The notes under the pieces: generated by a model
Databases searched by the model: none
Seen by the model: only the letters and a program-made list of their open reading frames with translations
What the model was told of the DNA's origin: nothing
In this document: positions 20,840 through 31,992 of the stretch, piece after piece
Position numbering within the stretch: position 1 is the stretch's first letter
How the letters are laid out: each line of letters begins with the position of its first letter
Made by a program: the position numbers and the translations under genes
From: Hsuehochloa calcarea
Lineage: Eukaryota; Streptophyta; Magnoliopsida; Poales; Poaceae
Direction: 5' to 3'
Assembly (NCBI GenBank): GCA_036346395.1
Contig: CM070609.1
Coordinates: forward strand, 27,602,223 to 27,666,222
Length of the DNA stretch: 64,000 nt

Positions 20840-22996
20840 TGAATTGCATCTAGAAAAAGTTAAGTGAAAAACGGTATGACCTTTGTGAGAAATGGTAGTA
20901 CCGCAGTGCGGTATGACCAGGTTCTAGTTGGCGATACGTAAATTCTAGATAGCGTGTTTTTAGGAGTTTTTCCTCCCCTGGAAATCGGTAATACCAATTG
21001 AGCCGAGCGGTACTACCTCCGTGCAGTAGTACCGAACCTTGTGAGTGTGGTAGTACCGCACCTTTCTGCAATGGCTAGTTCATAAATATTTAATGTAGGT
21101 ATACTTTGGTAATTAATGGCAATCACATTATGGGACTAATATTTTTCATGGATTAGGTAAATAGGTTATGTTCCATGGTGACAGAGGTTTTGAATAGCAT
21201 CATGAGTTGATCGTCACTAAGTCAAGGTTCAAGAAGATGACGCATCATGTGTCGATGCATATCAAGATTCCGAAGAGGAGATGGTCATGAGTTGATCATC
21301 AAGTCAAGAAAAGACCCATCATGTGTTGATGGAGGATAAGTGAAGGATGCATCATGGGTTGATACATATCAAGACAATGACTCGGACTTAAAGTGTAGAT
21401 GTGTGTTATCAAGCTTTTAAGAGGATGTTCAAGCCAAAGGTATAACTACCTAAGGTTAAGGATGTGTTCCTAGTCTTTTACCGATGTTGTTGTTTGGTTG
21501 GAATACCGGATTGCTAGTATAGTATTGTTGTACTATTAAGATGAGTCTTGTTTAGTAGTTTGAGTATCATCATGTGTTGATAGCTCAATTCCGCTTACTC
21601 TAGCTCTCCGTGGCATGATACTATTATTTGCGAATGTGTCTAACAAATAGTTCAGGCTCATGCATCTAATCCTTGTAGCATGTGACTATTCTTTGCAAAT
21701 GGTTGAAGTCCATGTACCTACTCCTTGTGGCACGATCTAAGTTTGTAAATATGTTTTGCAAATTGTTGGGATTCATGCATTTTTCTTTGGCATGGTCTAA
21801 GATTGTTTGTTACTATTTCCTTGTACTTAGACCATGGTAGTGACTCTTTGGATTTCTTGTGCTTTCTGTATTGATCTAATTTGGTTGAGATCATGTAAAT
21901 AGGTGTGTTGTGTAGCCCTCTGAATAAGCTTTCTATATAGTCTAAGACCACTCAATTTCGACATCGGAGTCAAAAGTTATGATTTTTTTCTGAGTGTCGT
22001 TTGTGCTGAAATTTGTCTGCGGTAGTCCTGGTCCTTGTAAGTGTGGTAGTACCGCACCAACACTTTAACGACTAGTTTTTGAGCATTTAATTCACTCATT
22101 TCAACTGTTGAACAGTGAGTGCAATAGTATCGATTTTCTGCAGCGGTACTACCTAAAATGTTGATTTTTACTGATTTTTGTCTCCAATAGCTAGTTTTTG
22201 TAGTGTGGGCTATAAATACCCCCTTGGCTGGTTGAGAGACAATCTCTTGGCACTCCACTTCATTCTCTTGAGCTAGTGTTAGCTTCTCCTCTCAATTGTG
22301 TATGTGTTGCACTTTGTGTGCAAGGAGAGAGGTCTCTAGTTGCATGTGTTGCATCTAGAGGTGGATTTCGTATCCACTTGAGTTTGTGCATTCGTTGCAC
22401 ATGGTGAGAGTTAAGCAAGGGGCTTGACTTATTACTCTTGGTGTTTGCCGACACCTAGAAGGCGTGGAGGCGTCGTGGTCTGGTGATCTTCTCAAGAAGC
22501 TTGTGAAAAGGCCCAGCGTGTTGTGAGTGGTCTGGTGCTCGCCATCTCCTGAGTGGGGGAAGAGCAACCCCGAGTGGGTTGAGGTGTTGGTTCAAGTTGT
22601 GAGCCGGTCCAATTTGTTTGGGTTTATCACAGAGGTGTTGGCTTAATTGATGGAGCCAGTCCAATTCATTTGAGCTTACCTCAACGTGGATTAGAGGAGA
22701 CCAGTAAGTCTCTGAACACCACGATAAAACATCCTTGTGTCATTATGATTTGTTCTCTTGTGTTTTACTTTGTGCAATTTACATTCCTAGAATTAAATTT
22801 CTTATATGTCTTTATATATTTGCTATCATTATCAATAGTCTTAGCTTGTTGGTGCACATAGTCAAAACTTGTTGATTTAGGTTTTAATTGAGCCAAACCG
22901 AACTGATTCACATTTCTGCATAAACTTGTTTTAGCCTTAGAGATTTTTAGAAATGACTATTCACCGCCCCCTCTAGTCGGCTTCCTCGATCTTACA
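20840..22996 (+). mobile_element. Solo LTR of another SIRE-like copia family
   Basis: The right end (ATTCACCGCCCCCTCTAGTCGG...CGATCTTACA) has the conserved terminal block seen in the other SIRE-like LTRs here but differs elsewhere. No primer site follows, so it is probably a solo LTR. Repeated GGTAGTACCGC / GCGGTACTACC motifs occur at about 20890-21060 and 22040-22160, analogous to the GGTCGGACC motifs of the other family. The left boundary is uncertain, and I could not find a target duplication. Confidence 0.6.
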
Positions 22997-23399
22997 ATTG
23001 TGACGTTCAAGCATCCTTAGTACACAAAATCCGCAGTCATGACTTATTTACACAAGAAGACAAGAGCCATACAAATGAAAAATAAAAAGTCAATACAAAA
23101 ACAATAATAAAAAGGACGAGTGATGTAGAAAAAAGCAAAAAAAAGGGGGGTTGAAGTGACAAACATGGTGGTTTGCAATGGAATCTAGTGGTGTTGGACT
23201 TTGAATACATCATATACCCAATAGGGTAACCTCGCAATCTTGACAATGCCTATTGTAGGTTAATACCATGGAAAAAGGTATGATGATTTCAACAACTACT
23301 CACTACATTGTATATACTTATCACTCGAATATGAAAGCAAAAAAAAACGCAGAATTGTCTATGATTGGGACAACTACTCACCACATTGTACGACAATGA

Positions 23400-26300
23400 A
23401 TGGTAAAACTCTTGGTGCTGCTTTGGGCTCCCCATATAATCATAAATCTCAACAATCTCATTAAACAAATTAACAAAAAAAAACTCCAATGTAGATCCAT
23501 GAGAATTGGAATGTATATCTACATTGGTTCAACAAAAAAATGTAGTTGTGTACAATCAAATTAATACAAATTTGCACGAACTAGGTATAAAAACATGGAT
23601 GAAACTATTTGCATCTTTGGTGAAACGTATTGGAAACCATAGGGAGCTATGTGTGCTATTGAAAACATAATAAGAAAATAAAAAACACAAACCCATTTGA
23701 ATTCTTTGATTGGAACCTTCGAAAGTCTAGCTGCAATCTTTGCATCATTGGATTGCATGTATGATATCATCAGCTTAGCCTACACGAAACTAAGGAGACA
23801 AGAGAGAAACAGTCAAATGCATGTCATATGGGCGTGCAAAAAAATAGCAGGAATAATATGTGTAAAAAAATATTCGTCTGGTACTCACAGTGGCTATTAG
23901 ATCTACAATTATCTTCTTTTTGGAATCCCAGTCAAGCATCAATGCTTTGCAACATAGCCACATAATGTTGTTGCATACTTCACCTTTCCTGGGCCACAAA
24001 GCATCTAAAAACTCCTTTGATGTGACATGGGATCCTCCAATGATCACTTTCGTTTTTTCAAGTTTTGCAACGATTCCACACATAACATGCTCTTTCAATA
24101 TTTGTGCAACAGTTGGCTTGATAAAAGTCTTGCTTTTTACGAACTGCCCTAAAGCCTTAGCTTTTTCATATTTTTTGTACATTTTTTACCTCTGTTTTGT
24201 GGCAAATGGTACGCTTCCAGGATCAGGGAACCACTCCCCGTCAGGTATTGGCTCGATCAGTGGAAGGATATTCTGGGCATCTTCAGGTTGTGGGGTCCAC
24301 TCTGAGTCACCGATATCTAATGGTGTGGGTAGTTGAATAGTGTTATAAGTTGCACATCATAAACACATAAAACATTTAAAAGACGAAAAATAAGACTATT
24401 GAATGACTAGGATGATACTTGTGTGAAACTTAATGAAACTTGAAGTAATTGTGTGAAACTTAATGAAACTGAAGATGAGACTATTTATCAAAGTATAGAT
24501 ATAGGCTTAACTTCATCAGCCTTGGCATTAACTTTCAAATGATTCATTAAAGGTTTCGTTAAAAATGAGACTATTGAATGAGAAGGATGATACTTGTTTG
24601 AAAAACTTGTATTTGACTAGATAAACAAGATTAAGACCCGTGTAAAACTTGAATGGCAAGGATAATACTTGTCTAAAACTTAATGAAACTAAATATAGGA
24701 CTATTGATCATGTTTCCATGAAAATGAGATTGAAAGTACAGATATAGGCATAACTTTCAAATGGTTCATTAAAAGGTTTCATGATAAATGAGACTATTGT
24801 ATGGGGAGGACGATACTTGTCTGAAACTTGTATTAGACTAGATAAAGTAGAATGAGATCTATACAAAAACTTGAATGGCAAGGATGATACTTGTCTGACA
24901 CTTAATGAAACCTGAAGGAACTGGGTGAAACTTAATGAGACTAGAGATGAGACTACTGGTCATGTTTCATGAGAATGAGACTATTGATCAAAAGTACAGA
25001 TATAGACATAACTTCATCTGCCTTGGCATAACTTTCAAAGGGTTCATTAAAAGGTTTTATGAAAAAAATGAGACTATTGAATATGTTTCATCGAGGGGCA
25101 GTTAAAAAAAAAGGAAAAATATTTTAGAAGGGATTTGTACTTACTAGGGGTGAGTTCAATTCTCAGCTGGTCCATTTCGACTTACAACTTTGTATCAGTG
25201 GGGCTCATCATTGTTGGAGATGACTCTTTGACATCCAGCTGAAATTCATCATTTTCAGGTGCACCCCCCTGTGCATGATCTTCTTTGTTAGCCTTTGCAA
25301 CTCCATGATCCTATTCATCAACCTTGGAAAGTACATAATCCTCTTCATTATCCTTGGCAAGTGCATGATCCTCTTCGACAGCCGGCTGAAATTTATCATG
25401 ACTAGTATCATCCTTACCTACAGCTTGAACCTCTTCATTAGCCTTGGAAATAGCTTCATCTTGGGCCTGAGCACTGATGTCAGTCATCTCTTGAGCAGCA
25501 AATACACCCATTTTGACCCTCTCATCAAGCAAGTTATTACAGCAGATGTCCTTATAGAAATGATGGTCAGCACCGTCAACTTCTTTGTCAGTTGGAATTT
25601 TGGGGTCTTCAGTTACAGTAGTAGAAGGTATGTGTTTTTTCCTTTCAATCTTCCTTAGTTCATCGCGGAACTCAGCGATGATTTCCGTGTCGGATCACGC
25701 AATCTGTGATTGAAAATATTGAATGGCATCTTGGACAAGTTGATGGCGTCTAGACTGAAGCTTCGTATTGAACTTGTCAATCAACTTGTTCATAGCATCT
25801 ATCTGTTGAAAACAAAAAAAAGATAGATGAAAAAGGGAAAATTTAAACAACTATCACTAAAAATTTTAGCATGTTTGAATGGAATGTGACAAATGTTCAA
25901 AAGATGTTTTGACAAGTTTTGACATCCGAACAAAATGACTAACCTCATCACCCATCTTTCCAGTCTCAGTAGCACCATTAGCGCCCAGGCGATCGCCAAT
26001 AGTTTTACCATTCACGTCATTTTGAGAAGCCTCAGGCGAGGTTTGGTGTATATAGGGAAAACACACACAAATAAAGAGGGGAAAATGGATCATAATTTTG
26101 CCTATGAACAAAAAAACATATTAAAAACATATATATGTGGAACCGATCATAATCCTATCAAACGATTGATACATACTGGTGTCGCACTCTCTAATCACTC
26201 ATATTAATCCAATCAACAAGGTTAGAAAATAAATAAAACTAACTACGAACCTCTTTACTAACCAAGGTTTCCTTATACATATCACCAACAACCCCGTGTG

Positions 26301-27530
26301 TTTCATCCTCGTTTCACGTAGCATACAAAGTTTCGGAGAAATCCTACACCTTCAAACTAGCATATCCAGTCTCAGTGTGCTTCCTCGTTGAAGACTTGAC
26401 ATCAAGTGAACTCAGAGACTTGAGATGCACAGTCATAATATGTTCCAGGCGCGGGATGCCTGATGGGGTCAATATGCTCGGTGCAGATACAAAGTCAATG
26501 TATATCAGCTGCACAAAAAAAAAAGATGCAACAAACAAAAAGAAAAATATCGTGTCACAAAAACACACATATGATACTTGCATGGTTAAAAAAAGACCAA
26601 TAGAATAATCTGGCATACATCAAGAATGTGGACGCACCCATGCTTTATTTTCACATTAGCTGGTTGTAATGCTTTGTAGTCCCTAATGTCTTGCAACAAA
26701 TAATCACTGATGAAGTCGCACCAATTCATCTCCTTAATGTTCTTTACATCACTGATTGTGCTTAATAAAGATCTGTTGATATAGTGACTTGTGTTGGGTG
26801 CTAAATATAGGCAAAACATGACAAGCATGAAATATTTGGAAAATCTCTCCTCATCTGTTTCGCTGATCATCTCAGGTGTGGCCACATTGACAGACTTTCC
26901 CCTCTCTCCATTTGAGAATCTATCTTTCAATGTGCCCTCCACATCCGTTGCCACCGGTACTTGCATGGTACCGCAAGGAAACCCCAAGAAGCTTCTTTAT
27001 CAATTGTTTGATGGGTATGGACTTGCCACCAACCTCCAAGATACCCTGATAAGAACTCACTTGGTTTATCATGCACATTATCAACACCCTGGGTAGTTCG
27101 CACTCTGCCATCGACAGTAGGCTTCGAAACCCCATCTTGGTGACATAACTCTTCTGGGGGGAGGAAAGGGACTTCACTATTGAGGGGACTCAATGCGGAG
27201 AGCATCTATACGCTACCTTTTGAACCTGCATTCATAGCAAAACATATCAAAAATTGTTTGAGGATAAGGAATAGTTTCAAAAAGGAAGTTTTTGTAAATT
27301 TGTTGATTCCGTATTGTACCTTTTGAATGCCCACGAGCTGTTTGCGCTTTTTCCACGTGTAGCTGTGCAAGCTTGGGGACAGGTGTACGCTTTGGCGCTG
27401 TATGACTTGCACGTGAATGTGTGGGAGCACTTGAGTCCTTGGCTTTCGGTTGGGACGAACACCTCTTCTTTTTTGGTGGAACAAATACAAAATCGTTGTC
27501 AACAGAAGGAGAGTCCATGCCTACAAACAC
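23400..27530 (-). pseudogene. Ulp1-like (C48) cysteine protease gene of transposon type, multi-exon and degenerate
   Basis: The minus strand carries scattered exons of the plant Ulp1-like family found in CACTA and Mutator-like elements. In order: a basic N-terminus (27213-27530, with PPKKKR); MGFRSLLSMAECELPR...GGKSIPIKQLIKKLLG (26990-27177); after a frame change, PVATDVEGTLKDRF, FCLYLAPNTSHYINR and MNWCDFISDYL (26600-26987); YIDFVSAPSILTPSGIPRLE (about 26420-26510); an acidic region (25208-25532); FIKPTVAQILKEH and TSKEFLDALWPRKGEVCNN (23890-24182); and the protease box PILMDLHWSFFFVNL...VEIYDYMG, with His-Trp at 23486-23491 and the Asp after it. The catalytic Cys end was not located. Introns hold repeats at 24400-25110. 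Frame breaks make it unlikely to be functional. Confidence 0.6.
24400..25110 (+). repeat. Degenerate direct repeats inside the Ulp1-like gene
   Basis: Units built from GATGATACTTGTCTGAAACTT, AATGAAACTTGAAGGAACTGGG and GAGACTATTGATCATGTTTC recur four to five times. The same phrases occur at 12560-12830. Confidence 0.75.
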
Positions 27531-28232
27531 ACTGCGAGATTGATCTAGTAAGTTTTATGCAGTTTCACAAAGTATCATATAGTTATACAGTTTCACAAAG
27601 TATCATATAGTTCAAACGACAAAGTTTGCAAGTCCTAAAAGCAGCAAGTATCGTATAGCTTCATTCACCTCTCCTTTTTGGGTGGAGCATATAAGAAATC
27701 AGTGTCGACTAAAGGAGAGTCCGTGCCTACAAACACACTGCGGAAAAAATTGATCAAAGTAAAATTTTAGACAATTTCACCATGTATCACGTGGTTTTAC
27801 TGAAAAAATTCACCTCACAACTCACCAGTCGTCGCCTCTACTCTTCTTCCGGCTCTTGCGCGCCGCCTCACCTCAACTCCTCTTCCGGCTCTGCTCCTCC
27901 TCCACCCAGACACAACACGTGGTGTCCACCTTCCTCACTGCGAAGCCGCCCCGCCGCCTCCTCTGATTGCAACCGTACCACCACCGACTCCTTCTTTAGC
28001 CGCCTCCTCCGCATGCAACCGTATAGCCGCCTCACCTCCTCCCCCACCCCTCCCCCTTCTCCTTGGCGACCTCCGCTCGTCCTCCATCCGACCTCCTTGG
28101 ATCCAATCGAGTGGAGAGAATGAAGCTGAGAGGGGAACGAAACTACTGGAGAGAGATGACGGGGATGAATAGATAAGGTGGAAATAAGGGGAGATCAGGA
28201 GTGTTGGTTTGGTTTACATCTGATGGCCATGG
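27531..28232 (-). other. Upstream region of the Ulp1-like gene with a duplicated exon start
   Basis: On the minus strand, 27490-27530 encodes VGMDSPSVDNDFVFVPPKKK, and 27665-27735 encodes VGTDSPLVDTDFLYAPPKKE. These are two related copies, so a short exon segment has been duplicated. Further upstream, 27782-28123 is GC-rich and purine-rich on the minus strand and could be a first exon or leader; no start codon can be fixed. Confidence 0.5.
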
Positions 28233-28240
28233 GTTGTACC

Positions 28241-28388
28241 CAGGGGCGGAGCTGGGCCTTGCCGAGGCCCAGCAAAAAATACCAGTAAAAAAATAAAAGT
28301 TCAGAAAAAAATACCATGTAAAGTATCAAGTTGGGCTGTAATGCACTGGGCCGGCCCGAGGCCTGGGCTGGCACTGGATCCGCCCCTG
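28241..28388. mobile_element. hAT-type MITE with perfect 8-bp target duplication
   Basis: The element has ends CAGGGGCGGAGC and GATCCGCCCCTG and is flanked by GTTGTACC on both sides (28233-28240 and 28389-28396). It is 148 bp and non-coding. It is the same family as 7038-7191 by its ends and by the GGGCCGGCCC-type interior. Confidence 0.92.
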
Positions 28389-28396
28389 GTTGTACC

Positions 28397-29165
28397 ATTG
28401 GTTTGCTCAAAACCCTATACAGTTTTATAGGGTTTTCTCTAATTTTTATTGGTGTTACTAAAATTTGGTTGGGTTATCGATAACAAACCAAAGACACGCC
28501 GCTGCGGCCCATGCAAAGATGCAACTGCACGACGGGCGTTCGAGAGCCCGGCCCACTGGCTTATCAGACGTACCCAGTTCTCGGCGGATTAGCGTGCTTC
28601 GTTGGTATTTTTCGAACCGGCCGGGTAGGTGCTGCATGGGCTGTGTCTCCGCGTGGACGTGGGCTCTCGAACGTAAGCTACCGGGCAGATCCAAGGTTTG
28701 CGTTGGACATGCGCCACCTTGCTAGGTGGGCCTCCCTTCCGGTAACGAGACCAGCATGCGGTCGAGTAGATTCTTATTGAGATTCACAAGCACCTTGCTT
28801 ACAAACACACATCGGCACAGGACCTTCCGTTAAGCACCCACGTAAAAATAGAGGGAGCCAAAGATCGAATTCGAGATCTCATTTGTAAGTGAGAACATAC
28901 TCTAATCGTCCAAATACAGATGCCACGATGCGAGTTGCTTATGACATTTCAGCCGGGTTATTGAAAAAGCCATACATGGCACAAATTAGATGGCTTGCTT
29001 ATTAGTTCACTGTGGCCGAGGGAACGACAGACACTACAAGTCTACAGCCATACATGCATCAAGCGAAATCTCGCTGGTACAGATCTATCGTCACCAAACT
29101 GAAGACATAACTATGCATAAACAGAAACGGAAAGGAATTTAACATGCATGCTTGCAAAGTTACAA
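28397..29165. other. Intergenic and 3' flank of the aspartic protease gene
   Basis: No gene is recognised. An imperfect inverted repeat (CGTTCGAGAGCCC near 28538 and GGGCTCTCGAACG near 28662-28675) brackets about 135 bp and could be a decayed foldback element. The sequence next to 29165 should hold the protease gene's 3' UTR. Confidence 0.4.
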
Positions 29166-30491
29166 CTAGGTTAGATTGCACGGCGCAGGGACGAACGACA
29201 AGAAGCTGTTCTCGTTGTCGTAGAGCACGTGAAAGTTCTGATGCTGGAAGCTGCCGATGATGGAGCCGTCGCTGGACGGCGCCATCGCCAGGCACAGGTT
29301 CCCCGTGCTGGCGTCTACCAGCATGTAGTTCTCCAGCGGCAGCTCCATGCCCGCCCCGTCGAAGTGGAGCACGAACTCCGGTATCGTCACCATCCCGCCG
29401 CGCGGCCGCGGCGGCCACTTGAAGCACGTGTCCAGGCCCGACGACGAGGCGTTCGCAATGGGAAGCCCAACCTGCGACACGAACGCCTCGTGCACTATGT
29501 CGTACGCCGGCTGCGCCAGGTACGTGATCGACGTGCCGGAGTCGATGATGACCCCGCCCGTGCCGTCGGTGTCGTTGATGGCAAACACGGACGGGTCGAT
29601 GGGCAGCAGGTCGCCGCCGACGCTGATCCCCGTCATGTTCAGGTAGTACATGGTCGGCAGCGCCGGGTTGACCACGAACGGCGTGGACTGCACCGGCCCG
29701 CCGCTGCTCGTGTTGGTGCTGTTGAGCGTGGCGTAGGCCCCGAAGTAGAGCCGGCTCGGCGTCGGTGACAAGAAGGGGGTGAGGCAGTAGGAGAACCTGA
29801 ACCTGGCCGAGCCGAGCTGGCTCACCAGCGACAGTGACCCCCGGCCGAAGCCGACCATGCCCGAGCCGTTGGAGAGCGAGCCCGCGTTGAGGTTACCGCA
29901 GCCGAACGTGATGCCGGGCACGGTGACCCGCGTCGTGTTGGTGCCGAACGTGAACGTCTCGTTGGCGAGGACGCCTGCGGTGTTGGCGCTGTCGCCGTAG
30001 AAGTACTGGTAGACGCACACGTCCTGGAAGCAGAGCGGGTAGTAGAGGGCGTCACACATCGGGGACGAGCAGGACAGCGTCACGTACGTGGGGGACTGCG
30101 ACGGGTTGAAGTAGGGCGTGGGCTGGTCGACGCAGAGCAGGCACGGCGTGCACTGCGTCCAGATGAGGTCGCTGCCAGTGTCGAGGATGGCCGAGTAGTA
30201 CCGCGGCGGCGTGCCGATGCCCATGTCCATCAGATACTCGCCCTGGCTGGCGCGCACCAGGATGCGGGCCGCAGTGATCGCGTCCGCCGCCGTGGCCGTC
30301 GCCAGCGACTGAAGCGCGGCGACGCGGGTCTTGCTCCGGCCGACGGCACGGGAGAGCAGCTGCGCCTTCGTGTACCCCGCGTTCGCGTCGATGTGGGTAA
30401 GAGTGGCCTTGAAGCCGAAGCCGCCATTGGAATGCGCCGCGGAAAGAGGCGGTGGGAGCAAGGCGAGCAAGAATACTGCAATGCTTGCCAT
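29166..30491 (-). CDS. A1-family aspartic protease, nepenthesin/CND41-like
   Basis: An intact, intronless 441-residue protein. It begins with a hydrophobic signal peptide (MASIAVFLLALLPPPLSA), followed by a propeptide. Peptidase A1 halves follow: GEYLMDMGIGTPP at 84-96; the first catalytic site ILDTGSDLIWTQC with Asp104; a Cys-rich nepenthesin-type insert at 114-159; TFGCGN at 195-200; FGRGSLSLVSQLG at 215-227; and the second catalytic site VIIDSGTSITYL with Asp317. The C-terminus reads LSFVPAPCNLT. Length and motifs fit plant atypical aspartic proteases of the nepenthesin/CND41 group, which are secreted or vacuolar/apoplastic endopeptidases. The ATG at 30491 gives the signal peptide directly. 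Its substrate is unknown. The neighbours are transposons, so context adds no functional hint. All catalytic residues are present, and I judge it functional. Confidence 0.95.
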   Translation of the reverse strand: MASIAVFLLALLPPPLSAAHSNGGFGFKATLTHIDANAGYTKAQLLSRAVGRSKTRVAALQSLATATAADAITAARILVRASQGEYLMDMGIGTPPRYYSAILDTGSDLIWTQCTPCLLCVDQPTPYFNPSQSPTYVTLSCSSPMCDALYYPLCFQDVCVYQYFYGDSANTAGVLANETFTFGTNTTRVTVPGITFGCGNLNAGSLSNGSGMVGFGRGSLSLVSQLGSARFRFSYCLTPFLSPTPSRLYFGAYATLNSTNTSSGGPVQSTPFVVNPALPTMYYLNMTGISVGGDLLPIDPSVFAINDTDGTGGVIIDSGTSITYLAQPAYDIVHEAFVSQVGLPIANASSSGLDTCFKWPPRPRGGMVTIPEFVLHFDGAGMELPLENYMLVDASTGNLCLAMAPSSDGSIIGSFQHQNFHVLYDNENSFLSFVPAPCNLT

Positions 30492-30576
30492 TTTGGATGC
30501 AATAGCGAGTGTAGCACGCTAACGCTGCTACTGTGAACGGGATGTTGTGAGCAAGAAGGCTTCTTGGATTTGTGTG

Positions 30577-30582
30577 ATATAC
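30577..30582 (-). promoter_or_regulatory. Candidate TATA box of the aspartic protease gene
   Basis: On the minus strand CGGTATATCAC lies about 85 bases before the ATG at 30491. This spacing suits a short 5' UTR. No other core element is obvious. Confidence 0.45.
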
Positions 30583-30599
30583 CGTGTGTCACGCACATG

Positions 30600-31195
30600 T
30601 GTAGGACTCGACATTGCTCCTGAGGACACGAGGCCTAGCTTGTACTTGAGCATACTCCTGAATTAATACAGCTAACGTAGAGCAGTAAACTATGGTGGTT
30701 TGGCCATAGAGCTGCGAATTTGGGCATGGAAACGAGGGAACTTGCAATGATGCCTTGCGGTAAACAATATTCCGGCTCTCCGTTCCGTCCAATCAACGCT
30801 AGCTAGCGTAGGAGGTTTAGAGATCTGTGTTTGTGTGCTTGTTATTAGTTGTATTGTCATGCTACTTTAAGTCCACATTGTCCAATAGTGCACCTAAAGG
30901 TCATACAACTCTGTTAATTTGAACTAAGAAGAACAGAAACAAGAGGATGCATGCCTCAATTGGGGATAGAGGAGAGAGAGAAAAAATGCGGGCTTTTGCA
31001 AATATGAGCTGCCTGATTGTATGCAAGAGAATTACTATCATTGTTTTGATCACATTGCTAGCAACCGGAGGTGTAGATCAGACAAATTGACATCTGGCAC
31101 CATAAGTTCACGTCCTCCAGAGAACAGCTGGATGAGTTCCGGTGAATGGAGTGAGGGGTGCAGGAGCATGAAGTTTTCAAATTTAGGTTAGCGTC
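30600..31195. other. Upstream intergenic region, no gene
   Basis: This is the probable distal promoter region of the aspartic protease gene. Frames are short and without recognised motifs. Confidence 0.4.
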
Positions 31196-31200
31196 ATAAG

Positions 31201-31480
31201 TATTAAGTTGCATGCACTAATCAATTCATCCAAAAATTTAAGTTTATGAGAAAAAACGTACAATTCACTTATACTTCAACACTCCCCCTCACGTGTAGAC
31301 TCCCTCAGGCCTAAAACGTGGAATAGAAGTGAGCTGCAATTATTATTTTTAATTACACCAACTGGGTCTTGAACTCAAAACCTCTTGGTTCTGATACCAT
31401 ATTAAGTTACATGCACCAATCAATTAACCCAAAAACTTAAATTAATAAGAAAAAACGTACAATTCACTTATACTTCAACA
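31201..31480 (-). mobile_element. Terminal-repeat retrotransposon in miniature (TRIM), SMART-like
   Basis: Two 81-bp direct repeats (31201-31281 and 31400-31480) differ by about ten substitutions and flank a 118-bp non-coding interior. Read on the minus strand, each repeat starts TGTTGAAGTATAAGTG. The left copy of that reading is followed by the primer site TGGTATCAGAA (31389-31399). The right copy is preceded by a purine tract ending GTGAGGGGGAG. Flanks ATAAG (31196-31200) and GTAAG (31481-31485) form a 5-bp duplication with one mismatch. Size and layout match TRIM elements. The total of 280 bp is close to the SMART family that I recall being reported as widespread in grasses (about 290 bp). 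It relies on other elements for mobility. Confidence 0.9.
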
Positions 31481-31521
31481 GTAAGTTCACATCCTCCTAG
31501 AGCACGAGGTCTCTTTGTTTG

Positions 31522-31977
31522 TGTTAGAATTGATCTCGGCTAAGCACCCCGAGATTTCAGGGAGGCCACGCCTCCACTTGCGCCTTAATCGGAGGCATAA
31601 CCAATTCTGTTTTGGTTTTGGTCCCGGTCACTTTAGCGCTACAATAAATAGAGGGATCGGTCAGGGTTATGAACACAAGAGGTTCAAGCCCAAGGATATC
31701 CCGTACAAGCCCGATTGGTAAAGGAGCGCTGAGGTGAACGAAGGCTAGAACCGTCGGCATCACCGTGACGCCATCATCAACCTCACGCCTCCCGCGACTC
31801 GGTAGCCGACGTCCGGCGCTCCCATCTGCGCCTACCCCGACCGATTCTCAACACTCAATGGCTTCTTCAAATTCGGGTAAGAACTTAAGCTTCCGCTCTA
31901 ATGTTGTGCTAGGTGTTCATTTATGTGCTAGGGATAATCATGTTTTAGATCAAGTCATTAGCTTAGTATAATAAACA
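31522..31977 (+). repeat. 5' LTR of the copia element
   Basis: This is the 456-bp LTR with TG...CA ends. ACAATAAATAGAGGG (31640-31654) may serve as its TATA region. It is almost identical to the 3' LTR at 37396-37848. Confidence 0.95.
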
Positions 31978-31978
31978 A

Positions 31979-31992
31979 TGGTATCAGAGCTT
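31979..31992 (+). promoter_or_regulatory. Primer-binding site of the copia element
   Basis: TGGTATCAGAGCTT begins two bases after the 5' LTR end. It is complementary to the 3' end of initiator tRNA-Met, the usual copia primer. Confidence 0.9.

Noticed and set aside
28538..28675. Foldback MITE with CGTTCGAGAGCCC arms
   Set aside because: The arms are short, and no target duplication or second copy was found; noted only in the intergenic entry.
29229..29768. Long plus-strand frames over the aspartic protease gene
   Set aside because: They are antisense shadows of a GC-rich intact gene and contain no recognisable domain.
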